From Hymenobacter monticola (GTDB lineage: Bacteria; Bacteroidota; Bacteroidia; Cytophagales; Hymenobacteraceae), in assembly GCF_022811645.1 (NCBI RefSeq), contig NZ_CP094534.1, forward strand, positions 3,224,001 to 3,288,000: a DNA stretch of 64,000 nucleotides, written 5' to 3'. A program made the position numbers and the translations under genes. The notes beneath the pieces are model-generated. The model did no database searches, was not told where the DNA came from, and was given only the letters and a program-made list of their open reading frames with translations. Positions 1 to 7,237 of this stretch are shown here, piece by piece (position 1 is the stretch's first letter; each line of letters opens with the position of its first letter).

Positions 1-411
1 CGTGACGTCCGTCGTTCCATCGCGAGGGTCGCCGAAGGCCACAGTCACCTGAAGGTCGGTGTAAGTCTGGGTGTTGCTGATGCCCCGGAGGGTGAGCGTG
101 CCCGGCCCTACGGTGCTGGTAGACCCCGAGCTAGTGCCCCGCACGCCCTCGCAGGCCCAGAAATACGTGCTGTCCTCGAGGGCCATTTGCACCGAGCCGC
201 TGTTTCCGAATGTCGCGGCACCATTATACATCACCGGGTCTTTAGCGCGGAAAAAGTAGCGGTTGACGGAAACGGTATTGACGGTGGTCGTCGACGTGTA
301 GCGCGTGCCCTCGCCATCGGTTTCGAAGCTTTCCTTGCGCAGGGTTTGGGTCTGCGCCCACGCGCTGCCACTACACAGCAGCAGGAGCCAAAGTAATAAT
401 TTTGATTTCAT
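1..411 (-). CDS. Secreted protein, C-terminus beyond the window edge
   Basis: An open frame starts at the ATG at 411 and runs out of the window in frame, giving 137 visible residues without a stop. The first 20 residues form a clear signal peptide (MKSKLLLWLLLLCSGSAWAQ). The mature part begins with a stretch reading ESFETDGEGTRY and later YFWACEGV, rich in Ser, Thr and Gly. I recognise this style from large secreted Bacteroidota proteins that often carry lamin-tail or type IX secretion sorting domains, but neither domain is visible here. It lies 56 bp after the formyltransferase-like gene on the same strand and is probably the last gene of the tail-collar unit. The secreted nature is firm. 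The function is unknown. Confidence 0.75.
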   Translation of the reverse strand, partial: MKSKLLLWLLLLCSGSAWAQTQTLRKESFETDGEGTRYTSTTTVNTVSVNRYFFRAKDPVMYNGAATFGNSGSVQMALEDSTYFWACEGVRGTSSGSTSTVGPGTLTLRGISNTQTYTDLQVTVAFGDPRDGTTDVT

Positions 412-466
412 ACAGAAGGAATTAATGGGAAGAATTGACAAGAAAACAAATTTAAGAATCAGGGAC

Positions 467-1405
467 TTAGCAAACCGTTGCTTGGGCCAGTACTTCGCCC
501 ACGCCCAGCTGCAGCAGCTGCCAGCCCGTGAAGTAGCCCTCGTCGAGGGCCACCATGTCGAGGCGCACAGCCTCGCCCGCGCCGCAGGCCACCCATAGGC
601 CGGTGGCCGCGTCGGCGTGGAGGACAGTGCCGGGCGTGGTGGGCCCGGTTGCCGCGTTGGGGTGGGGCGTCACGCCCAGCAGGCGCAGGGGCTGCCCGCG
701 CAGGGTGGTCAGGGCCCCGCGGTTCCAGGGGTTGGTGGCCCGCACCAAGCAGTCGATGGCCGCGGCCGGCTCGGCCCAGCGCACGCACACATCGGCCAGG
801 CCGGGGCGCGGCCAATAACGGGCCGGGGCACCGGCCTGGTCGACGGGGGTGAGGGGCGGCGCTTCGCCGCGCAGGCTGGCCAGCAGGCGCAGCGCCACGG
901 GGGCGGCCCGGCCGGCCAGTTGGGCGCGGTGCAGGCCGTGGGTGTCGGCGGGCCCCACGGGCACCGGCTCGGACAGCAGCACGGGGCCGGTGTCAAAATC
1001 GGCATCCATGCGGTGCACCGTCACGGCGCCGGCGGTTTCGCCGTTGCGGAGCAGCCAGAACAGCGGCTCGGGGCCGCGGTAGGCCGGCAAGGGGGCGAGG
1101 TGAAAGTTGAGAAAACCCAGCGGCGGCAGGGTGAGCACGGCCGCCGGCACGCGCCAGGGCAGGGTAAACACCAGCACGGCTGGCACCGCTAGGGGCGCCA
1201 GCCAGGCGGCCAGCTCGGCCCCCAGCCGGGCGCGCGTCAGGCGCGTCACGGGCAGGCCCAGCGCGGCGGCTTGTTGCGCCAGTTCGTCGGTTTCAGCCTC
1301 GGGCGGGCAGTGCGGCACGGCCACGGCCGCCACGCCGCCCTGGGCAGCCAGGGCGTGCAGGGCGGGCCAGCCCAGCGCATTGCTAATAATAACGGCGACT
1401 TGCAT
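467..1405 (-). CDS. Formyltransferase-fold protein (methionyl-tRNA formyltransferase-like)
   Basis: The protein has 312 residues from the ATG at 1405. A longer frame to 1456 would read through the GC-rich hairpin at 1420-1471, so I prefer the inner ATG. Residues 98-110 read FLNFHLAPLPAYR. This is the formyl-transfer signature, with Asn100 and His102, and Asp138 in HRMDADFDTG completes the usual Asn-His-Asp triad. Such enzymes move a formyl group from 10-formyltetrahydrofolate to an amine. It is unlikely to be the housekeeping Fmt, because the sequence is divergent and it sits beside three tail-collar genes and a secreted protein. A sugar or peptide N-formyltransferase role is possible but is only inference. 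The C-terminal 110 residues resemble the Fmt C-terminal domain in length only. Confidence 0.7.
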   Translation of the reverse strand: MQVAVIISNALGWPALHALAAQGGVAAVAVPHCPPEAETDELAQQAAALGLPVTRLTRARLGAELAAWLAPLAVPAVLVFTLPWRVPAAVLTLPPLGFLNFHLAPLPAYRGPEPLFWLLRNGETAGAVTVHRMDADFDTGPVLLSEPVPVGPADTHGLHRAQLAGRAAPVALRLLASLRGEAPPLTPVDQAGAPARYWPRPGLADVCVRWAEPAAAIDCLVRATNPWNRGALTTLRGQPLRLLGVTPHPNAATGPTTPGTVLHADAATGLWVACGAGEAVRLDMVALDEGYFTGWQLLQLGVGEVLAQATVC

Positions 1406-1410
1406 CTGCA

Positions 1411-1471
1411 ATAAAAATACCCGCCCCACCCCGGCCGGCAGCCGGGCGGCGGCCAAATGGGGTGGGGCGGG
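1411..1471 (-). terminator. GC-rich hairpin plus T-run on the minus strand
   Basis: A perfect 13-bp stem pairs 1420-1432 with 1459-1471 around a 26-nt loop. On the minus strand it is followed by TATTTTTATT, just before the ATG at 1405. It lies between the last tail-collar gene and the formyltransferase gene, so it could end transcription there or act as a partial terminator that lowers expression of the downstream genes. Confidence 0.5.
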
Positions 1472-1485
1472 CGGTAGGCCGGGCC

Positions 1486-2028
1486 TTAGCCACGCGAAGG
1501 GAAAATGCCCGTGAGGGCAATGGCGTAGTTGAGCGTCAGATAGGGCTGTTGGTTAGTGTGGGGCTGGCTGGCGCCAGCTGCTTGCAGCACGGGCGAGCCC
1601 AGCGCCGCACCCATCAGCACAGGCGTGCCGCCGGTGGTGTAAGCGTTGTTGGCCGGGTCGGTGGCGGTGGCGGGGTAGGAATCTCTGGGCGTGGCGGTGT
1701 CCGCATCGCCCCCGACGTTCAGTGTAGCGCTGAGGGTATGCTTGTGCGCGGGCATCTGTTCGCCCGACAACGCGACCTGTTCTTGGCCGTTCACCTGGCC
1801 CATTGTGTAGCCGGTGCCACTCGGGGCCTTGCCCTGGCCCACGAGGGTCCGGCCGCGCAAGTCGGGCAGGCCAAAAGTCGTCCTGCCATCGCCGCCGAAG
1901 CTGGTGCCAATTAGGGAGAACAGGGCGTTGTTTTGATTAATCTGCAACAGTTGGCCCTGGCAGAAAGCCCATCCTTTTGGGGCACGGGGGAAGCTCATCA
2001 GACGGAGTTCGCCGAGAAAATTTTCCAT
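1486..2028 (-). CDS. Phage tail collar domain protein (MdpB type), copy 3
   Basis: This is a 180-residue protein of the tail-collar (Collar, COG4675, microcystin-dependent MdpB-like) family. It begins MENFLGELRLMSF, and the collar core is in the first 75 residues: GWAFCQGQLL, the NNALFSLIGTSFGGDGRTTF block and LPDLRGR. A variable Thr/Ala-rich middle follows, then the conserved ending QPYLTLNYAIALTGIFPSRG. No signal peptide is present. It is the third of three adjacent paralogues in the direction of transcription, 33 bp after its neighbour. The family is named after phage tail fibres, but free-standing copies are widespread in bacterial chromosomes and no other phage gene is nearby. Its role here is unknown. 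Confidence 0.85.
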   Translation of the reverse strand: MENFLGELRLMSFPRAPKGWAFCQGQLLQINQNNALFSLIGTSFGGDGRTTFGLPDLRGRTLVGQGKAPSGTGYTMGQVNGQEQVALSGEQMPAHKHTLSATLNVGGDADTATPRDSYPATATDPANNAYTTGGTPVLMGAALGSPVLQAAGASQPHTNQQPYLTLNYAIALTGIFPSRG

Positions 2029-2061
2029 GAGTTGGGAAGCTAAAAGAGAAAGAAGGAAGCG

Positions 2062-2604
2062 TTAATCAAACGACGGGTAGATGCCCTGCATGGCAATGAT
2101 GTAATTGCAGGCCACCACTGGCTGAATGTTGGAGTGGGCGGTGCTGCTGCCCACCACCGACGAGCTGCCCGACACCGCGCTGGCGTTCAGGTTCACCCCC
2201 GACCCCTCGTTCTTGTAGATGGTGCCTCCCGCGTTGCCGAAGTAGGCGTTCTGCGCGCTGGCCTGGGGCGTGCCGCCCGTCTGGGCCGTCACGGCGCTCA
2301 GGTTGGCAATCGGGTGCTGGTGAATGGGCATTTGCGCGCTCGTGAGTGTCACGTTTTCCTGGCCGCCCACCTGGCCCATGGCATAAGGCGAACCGCTGGT
2401 GCTCGTGCCCTGAGACACCACTACCCGGCTCCGCAGGTCGGGCAGGGCAAACGTGTTCTGCCCGTCGCCGCCATACGCGGTGCCGATGAGCGAATACAAG
2501 GTCTCGTTTTCGCTGATTTGCACAAGGGCACCGTTGCAAAACTGCCAGCCCTCTGGCGCATAAGTGCCGCCAAAAATGCGGATTTCTCCGATGTAATTTT
2601 CCAT
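2062..2604 (-). CDS. Phage tail collar domain protein (MdpB type), copy 2
   Basis: A 180-residue paralogue of its two neighbours. It starts MENYIGEIRIFGGTYAPEGW and keeps the collar core (FCNGALVQISENETLYSLIG, YGGDGQNTF, LPDLRSRVVV), the QEN-x-TLTSAQMPIHQHP segment and the ending CNYIIAMQGIYPSFD. The variable region around residues 105-155 is unrelated in sequence to the other copies and rich in Ser, Thr, Asn and Ala. Such a pattern suggests a conserved scaffold with a changing exposed face. The gene is 29 bp from copy 1 and 33 bp from copy 3, so all three are probably co-transcribed. Confidence 0.85.
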   Translation of the reverse strand: MENYIGEIRIFGGTYAPEGWQFCNGALVQISENETLYSLIGTAYGGDGQNTFALPDLRSRVVVSQGTSTSGSPYAMGQVGGQENVTLTSAQMPIHQHPIANLSAVTAQTGGTPQASAQNAYFGNAGGTIYKNEGSGVNLNASAVSGSSSVVGSSTAHSNIQPVVACNYIIAMQGIYPSFD

Positions 2605-2633
2605 GATTAACGAGGATTAAAAAGGCCCGATGC

Positions 2634-3173
2634 TTAGGAACGCGGCGGGAAAATGCCGCTCACGCAAATGATGTAGTTAATGCACAGCGAAGGCATCATG
2701 TTGGAGTGTGGCTGGCTGCCCCCTGCCACGCCGGCAGCTCCTTGCACCAGATTGGCAGCCATGGTGCCGCTGCCGGGCCCCTCGCTGTACTGGTTATTTT
2801 CGCCGGTGCTCGCCGGAAAGCCGCCCGCCGGCTCGGCAGAGTTAGCCGGGCCATCCTGCACCGGGAACGTGCCGCCGAAGGCGTGCACGTGCGCCGGCAA
2901 CTGGTCCATGGTCAGCGTCACGGTTTCGGTGCCGGCCACTTGGCCGGGCTTGTATAGCGACAGCCCCGGGCCCTGCCCCACGCCCACCACGGCCTGACCG
3001 CAGAGGTTGGGCAGGTTAAACGTCGTCCTGCCATCGCCCCCGTAGCTGGTGCCGAGAATGGAAAACAGGGCGGTGTTCTGGGCGATGGACAAGGTCTGGC
3101 CTTGGCACAACATCCAGTTGCGCGGGGCAAAATTGAAGCCGACGGGCCGGATTTCTCCAACGAAAGCGTCCAT
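2634..3173 (-). CDS. Phage tail collar domain protein (MdpB type), copy 1
   Basis: A 179-residue tail-collar protein starting MDAFVGEIRPVGFNF at the ATG at 3173. A longer frame to 3242 adds 23 residues that match nothing in the paralogues, so I reject it. Core motifs are WMLCQGQTLSI, NTALFSILGTSYGGDGRTTF and LPNLCGQAVVG. The ending is CINYIICVSGIFPPRS. It is the first and slightly more divergent member of the trio. The cysteines in the core (LCGQ, LCINY) are not shared by the others. Function is unknown, as for the neighbours. Confidence 0.85.
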   Translation of the reverse strand: MDAFVGEIRPVGFNFAPRNWMLCQGQTLSIAQNTALFSILGTSYGGDGRTTFNLPNLCGQAVVGVGQGPGLSLYKPGQVAGTETVTLTMDQLPAHVHAFGGTFPVQDGPANSAEPAGGFPASTGENNQYSEGPGSGTMAANLVQGAAGVAGGSQPHSNMMPSLCINYIICVSGIFPPRS

Positions 3174-3352
3174 AAAAAAGAAAGGTGAAAAAAGGTGAAG
3201 GTGAAAAAAGCGAGCCCTCGCAGCCGCGCCGGCCCGTAACAAAGCATTGGTGTTATTCAGGAAGCAGGGGGAGTAGCCGGCGAGTGGCCCGGGCCGTGCC
3301 CGGCATCCGCAATGCGGCGGGACTTCTTACACTCGGCCACCATCGCGGCAAA

Positions 3353-3541
3353 TTATTCTTCCTCGCCCAGGCTGTCCATCCGCGTAGCAATCGGCTCGAA
3401 GGCCGTGCGCAGCAGCCCCGGCCCCAGCTGGTAGGCCGGCAGCAGGCGCGGCGCGGCCGGCTCCCACTGCTTGCGGTGGTCCGTTAGCTGCTGCACGGCC
3501 CGGCGGGCCATTGCCCGGTAGTTAACCTCTTCGTCGGTCAT
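3353..3541 (-). CDS. Small hypothetical protein, 62 residues
   Basis: From the ATG at 3541 the frame encodes 62 residues beginning MTDEEVNYRAMARRAV and ending in an acidic GEEE tail. The frame stays open upstream to 3709, but that extension only translates the 21-bp repeat array, so the short start is preferred. The composition (charged, Arg/Gln/Leu-rich, no membrane segment) suits a small soluble helical protein. It is the first gene of the minus-strand unit leading into the three tail-collar genes, 180 bp upstream of the first. I do not recognise the family. Confidence 0.5.
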   Translation of the reverse strand: MTDEEVNYRAMARRAVQQLTDHRKQWEPAAPRLLPAYQLGPGLLRTAFEPIATRMDSLGEEE

Positions 3542-3607
3542 GGGAAGGAAAAAAGAAACGGTTACACTCAGCAGCTTGCTCCTCCCACCCGGTTTCGTGC
3601 CCATCCA

Positions 3608-3691
3608 CAGGATTTGCGCGAGAGGAAGTAGGGTTTGCGGGATGGCCGGTAGGATTTGCGCGGTAGCCAGCAGGATTGCGGCGGAAGGAAG
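3608..3691. repeat. Four tandem imperfect 21-bp repeats
   Basis: Units start at 3608, 3629, 3650 and 3671, each built on (C/T)AGGATTTGCGCG plus a more variable 9-bp tail. The period is exactly 21 bp, two helical turns. Minus-strand frames across it stay open and translate as heptapeptide repeats of the form NPxxxxA, but no good start or family supports a protein. Confidence 0.75.
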
Positions 3692-4024
3692 CACCTTTGC
3701 GGACCGCACCTATTGCATTGCGGCGGCCCGCCCCGCCGAACGGGACGCCCCGGCACCGCACCCGCGCCGGCTCACTTATTTGGAAGGACGACGCAAAAGC
3801 TGAAGGAAGGGAAAAGGACCCGTGGCCGGGCCGGTGGTAGAATAAAACCTTTGGTTCGCCCGGGGTGGCACGCCGCCGCCGGCCTTGGAGGCCACCGGTT
3901 AGCTCTCAGGCACCCAAAGGGGAAAGGAACCCCTGAGCACCACCGCAAAAAAGCGTGTCACCGCCCCGTTTGCGTTAGCAAAGAAACGAACCGGCGGCCC
4001 CGGCTTTTAGCGTAGATATACCTG

Positions 4025-4055
4025 CTTTTAAAACCACGTAGAAATACGGGGGTAA
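4025..4055 (-). promoter_or_regulatory. Shared element upstream of the tail-collar unit
   Basis: Bases 4031-4055 match 7181-7205 except that the central decamer GTAGAAATAC is replaced there by its exact reverse complement. The GTA-N4-TAC half-site arrangement is what a NarL/FixJ-type response regulator dimer would bind. Both copies lie upstream of minus-strand units that flank the response regulator gene. Regulation by that protein is inference. Confidence 0.5.
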
Positions 4056-4077
4056 GCCGTGGCCCTACCCCCTGGAC

Positions 4078-4746
4078 CTATGCTTCCAGCAAGCCGTGCT
4101 TCACGGCAAATACCACGAGGCCCGCCACGTTGGGCGCGCCGGTTTTTTCCAGCAGCTTTTGCCAGTGGCCTTCCACCGTGCGCCGGCTGATGCACAGCAG
4201 GGCCGCGATGTCAGAAGCCTTGTGCCCTTCGCAAATGAGCCGCAGCACTTCCTGCTCGCGCGGCGTGAAATGCTCCTGTTCGTTGAGCTTGGCCGAGGCC
4301 GGCCGGGAGGGTTGCTGCAAGCCCCGCATCAGCGCCCGCGAAATGCGCGCCGTGAAGTGGTAGCCGGTGGTGAGCACCGCTTCCAACGCCTGAATGAGCT
4401 CGTCCTGGTTGACGTCTTTGGGCAGGTAGCTGCGCACGCCAAGCTTCATCATCTGGGTGATGTACTTATCGGCCGAAAACATCGACAGCACGATGATTTT
4501 TAGGTCGGGGTGTTGGCCGAGCAACTGCTGGGCCACCTCGGCGCCGTCGGCCACGGGCATTTGCATGTCGAGCAGCAGCACATCGGGCAGCTGCTGCGCG
4601 CAAATGGCCCGGAGTTCGGGCAGGGTGGTGGCTTCGTCTATGGCAGCCACGTACGGCAACGATTGCAGGATGAAGCGAAGGCCCTGCCGGAACAGCGGGT
4701 GGTCGTCGAGCAGGGCGATGTGGACGGGGTGGGAAGGGACAGCCAT
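4078..4746 (-). CDS. NarL/LuxR-type response regulator
   Basis: A 222-residue two-domain response regulator. The receiver domain (about 8-130) shows the acidic pair Asp14-Asp15, the phosphoacceptor Asp60 in LLLDMQMP, and Lys110 in SYLPKD. The C-terminal part (about 155-220) is a LuxR-type helix-turn-helix with the signature FTPREQEVLRLICEGHKASD and ISRRTVEGHWQKLLEKTGA. It is encoded directly downstream of a histidine kinase of the family that normally partners NarL-type regulators, 63 bp away. It should therefore be a DNA-binding output protein, and the shared GTA-N4-TAC elements at 4031 and 7161-7205 are its most likely targets. Confidence 0.92.
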   Translation of the reverse strand: MAVPSHPVHIALLDDHPLFRQGLRFILQSLPYVAAIDEATTLPELRAICAQQLPDVLLLDMQMPVADGAEVAQQLLGQHPDLKIIVLSMFSADKYITQMMKLGVRSYLPKDVNQDELIQALEAVLTTGYHFTARISRALMRGLQQPSRPASAKLNEQEHFTPREQEVLRLICEGHKASDIAALLCISRRTVEGHWQKLLEKTGAPNVAGLVVFAVKHGLLEA

Positions 4747-4809
4747 GTACAGTGGGGGTAGCCAATGATGGGCGAAGGTAGGTGTTAATAATCTGGGAAT
4801 AACCAGGAG

Positions 4810-5604
4810 TTAAGCTGGGGCTTTTAGCTGAATCACGAAGCGGCTGCCCTGGCCCGGGGCCGAGTGCTGCTGCAGGTGCGCGCCCAGCATTTGCACCCGC
4901 ACGTCGATGTTGCGCAGCCCCGCTCCGGTGGGGGCGGGCACCGGGGCCGCTGGAAAGCCGCAGCCGTCGTCGGCTACTTCCAGCGTGAGCTGCGGGCCGT
5001 GCTGGAGCAGCTGCACCTGCAGGCAAGAGGCCCCTTTGGCGTGCTTGAGGGCGTTGTGAATGAGTTCCTGGCAAATGCGGTAAAGGGCCAGCTCCTGGGC
5101 CAGGGCCAGCGGCTCGGTGTAGTCCAGCTCCAGCTCAATGGCCAGGGCTCCGGTTTCGTTGCACACATCCACCAGGTGCTGCAGGGCTTCGGCCAGGCCG
5201 AAGCGGGCCAGCACGGCGGGGTAGAGGCTGTGCGAGATGCTGCGCGCGTCGTGCACGGCGGCGGCCATCAGCTCTTCGACCAAGGCCAGTAACTCGGCCG
5301 AATTTTCGGGCGTGGGCTGGCTGCTGAGGCGGTTGACGAGCAGCTTGGCGGTGGCAATGGTGGAGCCAATGCCGTCGTGCAAATCCTGGCCGATGCGCTC
5401 CCGTTCGCCCTCCTGCGCCTCAATGATGGCGGCCAGTAGCGCCTGCTGGTGCGCGGCCTCGGCGGTGCGCAGCCGGAGCTGCTGCTGCAACAGGCGCTTC
5501 TGGTAGGTGAACAAAAACATGAGCAGGCACCCGGCGGCGACCACCATCATGCCGATGCTCCAGAAGAGTAAAGGACCGAACGTTACTTCTTCTGGGGTAG
5601 GCAT
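4810..5604 (-). CDS. Membrane-anchored histidine kinase, HisKA_3 type
   Basis: From the ATG at 5604 the product is 264 residues. It has one transmembrane helix (about 10-33), a short coiled linker, then the HisKA_3 dimerisation helix with ERERIGQDLHDGIGS, where His76 is the phosphorylated residue. The ATPase domain follows, with ICQELIHNALKHAKG (N box), DDGCGFP (G1) and GAGLRNIDVR (G2). The frame is open to 6105, but those extra codons are the shadow of the overlapping upstream gene and are rejected. No sensor domain is present. The start overlaps the end of the membrane-protein gene by 22 bp, so that protein may supply the sensing part. The output partner is the downstream response regulator. 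Confidence 0.9.
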   Translation of the reverse strand: MPTPEEVTFGPLLFWSIGMMVVAAGCLLMFLFTYQKRLLQQQLRLRTAEAAHQQALLAAIIEAQEGERERIGQDLHDGIGSTIATAKLLVNRLSSQPTPENSAELLALVEELMAAAVHDARSISHSLYPAVLARFGLAEALQHLVDVCNETGALAIELELDYTEPLALAQELALYRICQELIHNALKHAKGASCLQVQLLQHGPQLTLEVADDGCGFPAAPVPAPTGAGLRNIDVRVQMLGAHLQQHSAPGQGSRFVIQLKAPA

Positions 5605-6230
5605 AGCGCCACGCTGTAGCAGCAATAGAGCATAATAAACAGCAGCGAATGTACCATCCAGACGTTCATATTCAACTGTTCGGAATAGCGCAGCAGATAG
5701 CTGCTGAACAAGGCAATTTGTAAATAGCCGAGGCAGTAGATGGTGAGGCCCGCCGATACCCAAAACATAGGTTCGCGCTTGAGTTGCTGCACGTGCAGCT
5801 CTTGTAGCAGCTTGCGAAAATACAGGCCCACCAGCACCAGCACCAGCAGGTTTTGCAATACCTGCTGGCCGGGCCGAAATTGCGTGAGTGCGCCCACGTA
5901 CAGGCTGTCGAAAAGGGCATACGCTGCAAAGCCCCCCACCACCCAGGGCAGGGCGCGCGTGAGGGGCTTCGACTGTAGCGTGTGGCTGTACACCAGGGCC
6001 AGCAGCGAGAATTCGCCGATGTTCCAGATGGGCATCACAAACAGGTTGTTGCGCTGCAGCAGCATCAGCACGAACGCCAATATCTGCAGGGGCATCACAA
6101 ACCACAGCAGCCCGGCCAGATAGCGCAGGTTGACCGGTAGCTGACGGAAACGCAGGGTGCCAATCACCGTGGCCACGGCTATCGGCACCAGCGACAGCCG
6201 CAACATAATTTCTTGTAACGAAAGGTGCAT
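5583..6230 (-). CDS. Multi-pass membrane protein paired with the histidine kinase
   Basis: A 215-residue protein from the ATG at 6230 with about six or seven predicted membrane helices separated by short loops (for example LVPIAVATVIGTL, LLWFVMPLQILAFVLMLL, ALPWVVGGFAAYALF, LLVLVLVGLYF, IALFSSYLL and a final LLFIMLYCCYSVAL). The frame continues upstream to 6662, but that part overlaps the preceding gene in another frame and is not used. It overlaps the kinase start by 22 bp, indicating translational coupling. I do not recognise a named family. I infer that it is the membrane sensor or a topology partner of the sensorless kinase. Confidence 0.75.
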   Translation of the reverse strand: MHLSLQEIMLRLSLVPIAVATVIGTLRFRQLPVNLRYLAGLLWFVMPLQILAFVLMLLQRNNLFVMPIWNIGEFSLLALVYSHTLQSKPLTRALPWVVGGFAAYALFDSLYVGALTQFRPGQQVLQNLLVLVLVGLYFRKLLQELHVQQLKREPMFWVSAGLTIYCLGYLQIALFSSYLLRYSEQLNMNVWMVHSLLFIMLYCCYSVALCLPQKK

Positions 6231-6248
6231 CAGAGGGGCTTCCTTGGG

Positions 6249-6284
6249 CCCGCCCCGGGCGCGCCGGAGAGGGCCCGGGGCGGG
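6249..6284. other. Perfect 12-bp GC hairpin between cassette genes
   Basis: Bases 6249-6260 pair perfectly with 6273-6284 around a 12-nt loop. It sits between the stop of the upstream unknown gene and the start of the membrane protein. There is no T-run, so it is more likely an attenuator or an mRNA-processing barrier than a full terminator. Confidence 0.45.
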
Positions 6285-6292
6285 TTGCGGGC

Positions 6293-6991
6293 TTAGTGCG
6301 TGGGCGGGCAGGGGGTGGACATGTCGTAGTACATCTCGCCGATGCTCCGTTGGGCCGTCTGCTGCGGGTCGAAGCGGCGCACCACCAGTCCGAAAGTCTG
6401 GGTCGGGCTGTTGAGGATGGTGGGCGAATAGTAGCTGTGCAAGCCCAGCCACACGCGGATTTCCTGCTGGTCGTAAGGCTGGTCGGTGAACAACGGATTC
6501 AGAAAGTCCTTGAGGTCGAAGTTGTAGCCCTCCAGCGGCCCGTCGGGGGTGGCAAACATAGCGGAAGTCACGCTGGGCGCGGTTTTCCAGCCGGCCAGCC
6601 AAATAGCGGCCAAGTTGTCCGGCACCGTCTCGCCCAGCACCGGGGAGGTTGCCTGCGTCCACGACGGCTCGGCCAGGTAGTAAGCCGATTTGCGGCCTTC
6701 GGGCTCCTGGGTGGCGTCGGCCGCGAACAGCACGAGCGAGAACTTCTGCTGCCCGCCGTCCGGCACCAGCACAAAGCGGGCTTTTATCTGCTTGGCCCCC
6801 ACCGCCGACACCAGCTCGGCCACGCGCAGAATGGGAAAGCTCACGTACAGCACCCGGTCGCCCGATTCGGCCTGGAAGCTGCCGGGCAGCGACGGGCTAT
6901 CGGACTGGCTGACGAGGCTCAGCCAGGCGGCTGAATACTGGTTGAATTCTTCTTGCGTCAGAAAAGAGGAGGTGCTGGAGGTGTTTTGCAT
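6293..6991 (-). CDS. Conserved-looking protein of unknown function, first gene of the sensory cassette
   Basis: A 232-residue soluble protein without a signal peptide. It begins MQNTSSTSSFLTQEEFNQY. The body contains a segment reading SFPILRVAELVSAVGAK and KFSLVLFAADA, which looks like an alternating helix/strand fold. The end is striking: MYYDMSTPCPPTH. The Tyr-Tyr-Asp ... Cys-Pro-Pro tail resembles a C-terminal signature I associate with several uncharacterised Bacteroidota proteins, although I cannot confirm this here. It lies 63 bp upstream of the membrane protein and is the first gene behind the 7161-7205 element. It may be the ligand-handling or signalling component, but no function is assigned. 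Confidence 0.65.
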   Translation of the reverse strand: MQNTSSTSSFLTQEEFNQYSAAWLSLVSQSDSPSLPGSFQAESGDRVLYVSFPILRVAELVSAVGAKQIKARFVLVPDGGQQKFSLVLFAADATQEPEGRKSAYYLAEPSWTQATSPVLGETVPDNLAAIWLAGWKTAPSVTSAMFATPDGPLEGYNFDLKDFLNPLFTDQPYDQQEIRVWLGLHSYYSPTILNSPTQTFGLVVRRFDPQQTAQRSIGEMYYDMSTPCPPTH

Positions 6992-7160
6992 AATGGAAGA
7001 GAAGAAGGAAGATAATGAAAGCAGCTACCTAGCTGCAGCAAAGCAAATAAACGGCCTGCACGGAAATGCCAATGCAAGCGCAGCCTGGTTTTAGGGCACT
7101 AAGCAGTTGCCACCCCAGTTGCAAGGGCAAAGGACAGAGATAAGCAGAAGAGTGGCGCGG

Positions 7161-7205
7161 GTAGAAATACGCGGTTTTAAAAACCACGTATTTCTACGGG
7201 GGTAA
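7161..7205 (-). promoter_or_regulatory. Inverted repeat and shared element upstream of the sensory cassette
   Basis: Bases 7161-7197 form an almost perfect inverted repeat: GTAGAAATAC at 7161-7170 and its reverse complement at 7188-7197, with matching GGTTTT/AAAACC arms inside. The right half continues into CGGGGGTAA, giving the 25-bp match to 4031-4055. It lies 170 bp upstream of the unknown cassette gene and contains two GTA-N4-TAC sites. It is a good candidate for autoregulation by the response regulator. Confidence 0.55.
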
Positions 7206-7237
7206 ATGGTGCCGACAGGGTGTCGCGCAAGCTGGAC

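Larger units (their letters stand above)
3542..4077. other. Intergenic region, 536 bp, with repeat array and shared element
   Basis: No convincing gene is present. The region holds four 21-bp imperfect direct repeats (3608-3691) and a 25-bp element (4031-4055) that recurs upstream of the sensory cassette at 7181-7205. Otherwise it is GC-rich sequence without a recognisable RNA gene. Confidence 0.6.

Noticed and set aside
1486..3173. A prophage remnant
   Set aside because: Only tail-collar-type proteins are present. There are no integrase, capsid, portal, terminase or lysis genes, and the family is common outside phages.
3522..3761. A small protein made of heptapeptide NPxxxxA repeats
   Set aside because: It only translates the 21-bp array; two other frames are also open, and there is no supporting start or relative.
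5605..6105. Long N-terminal extension of the histidine kinase
   Set aside because: It overlaps the membrane-protein gene in another frame, and its sequence is Arg/Ala/Pro-rich without structure. The kinase start at 5604 gives a proper membrane helix.
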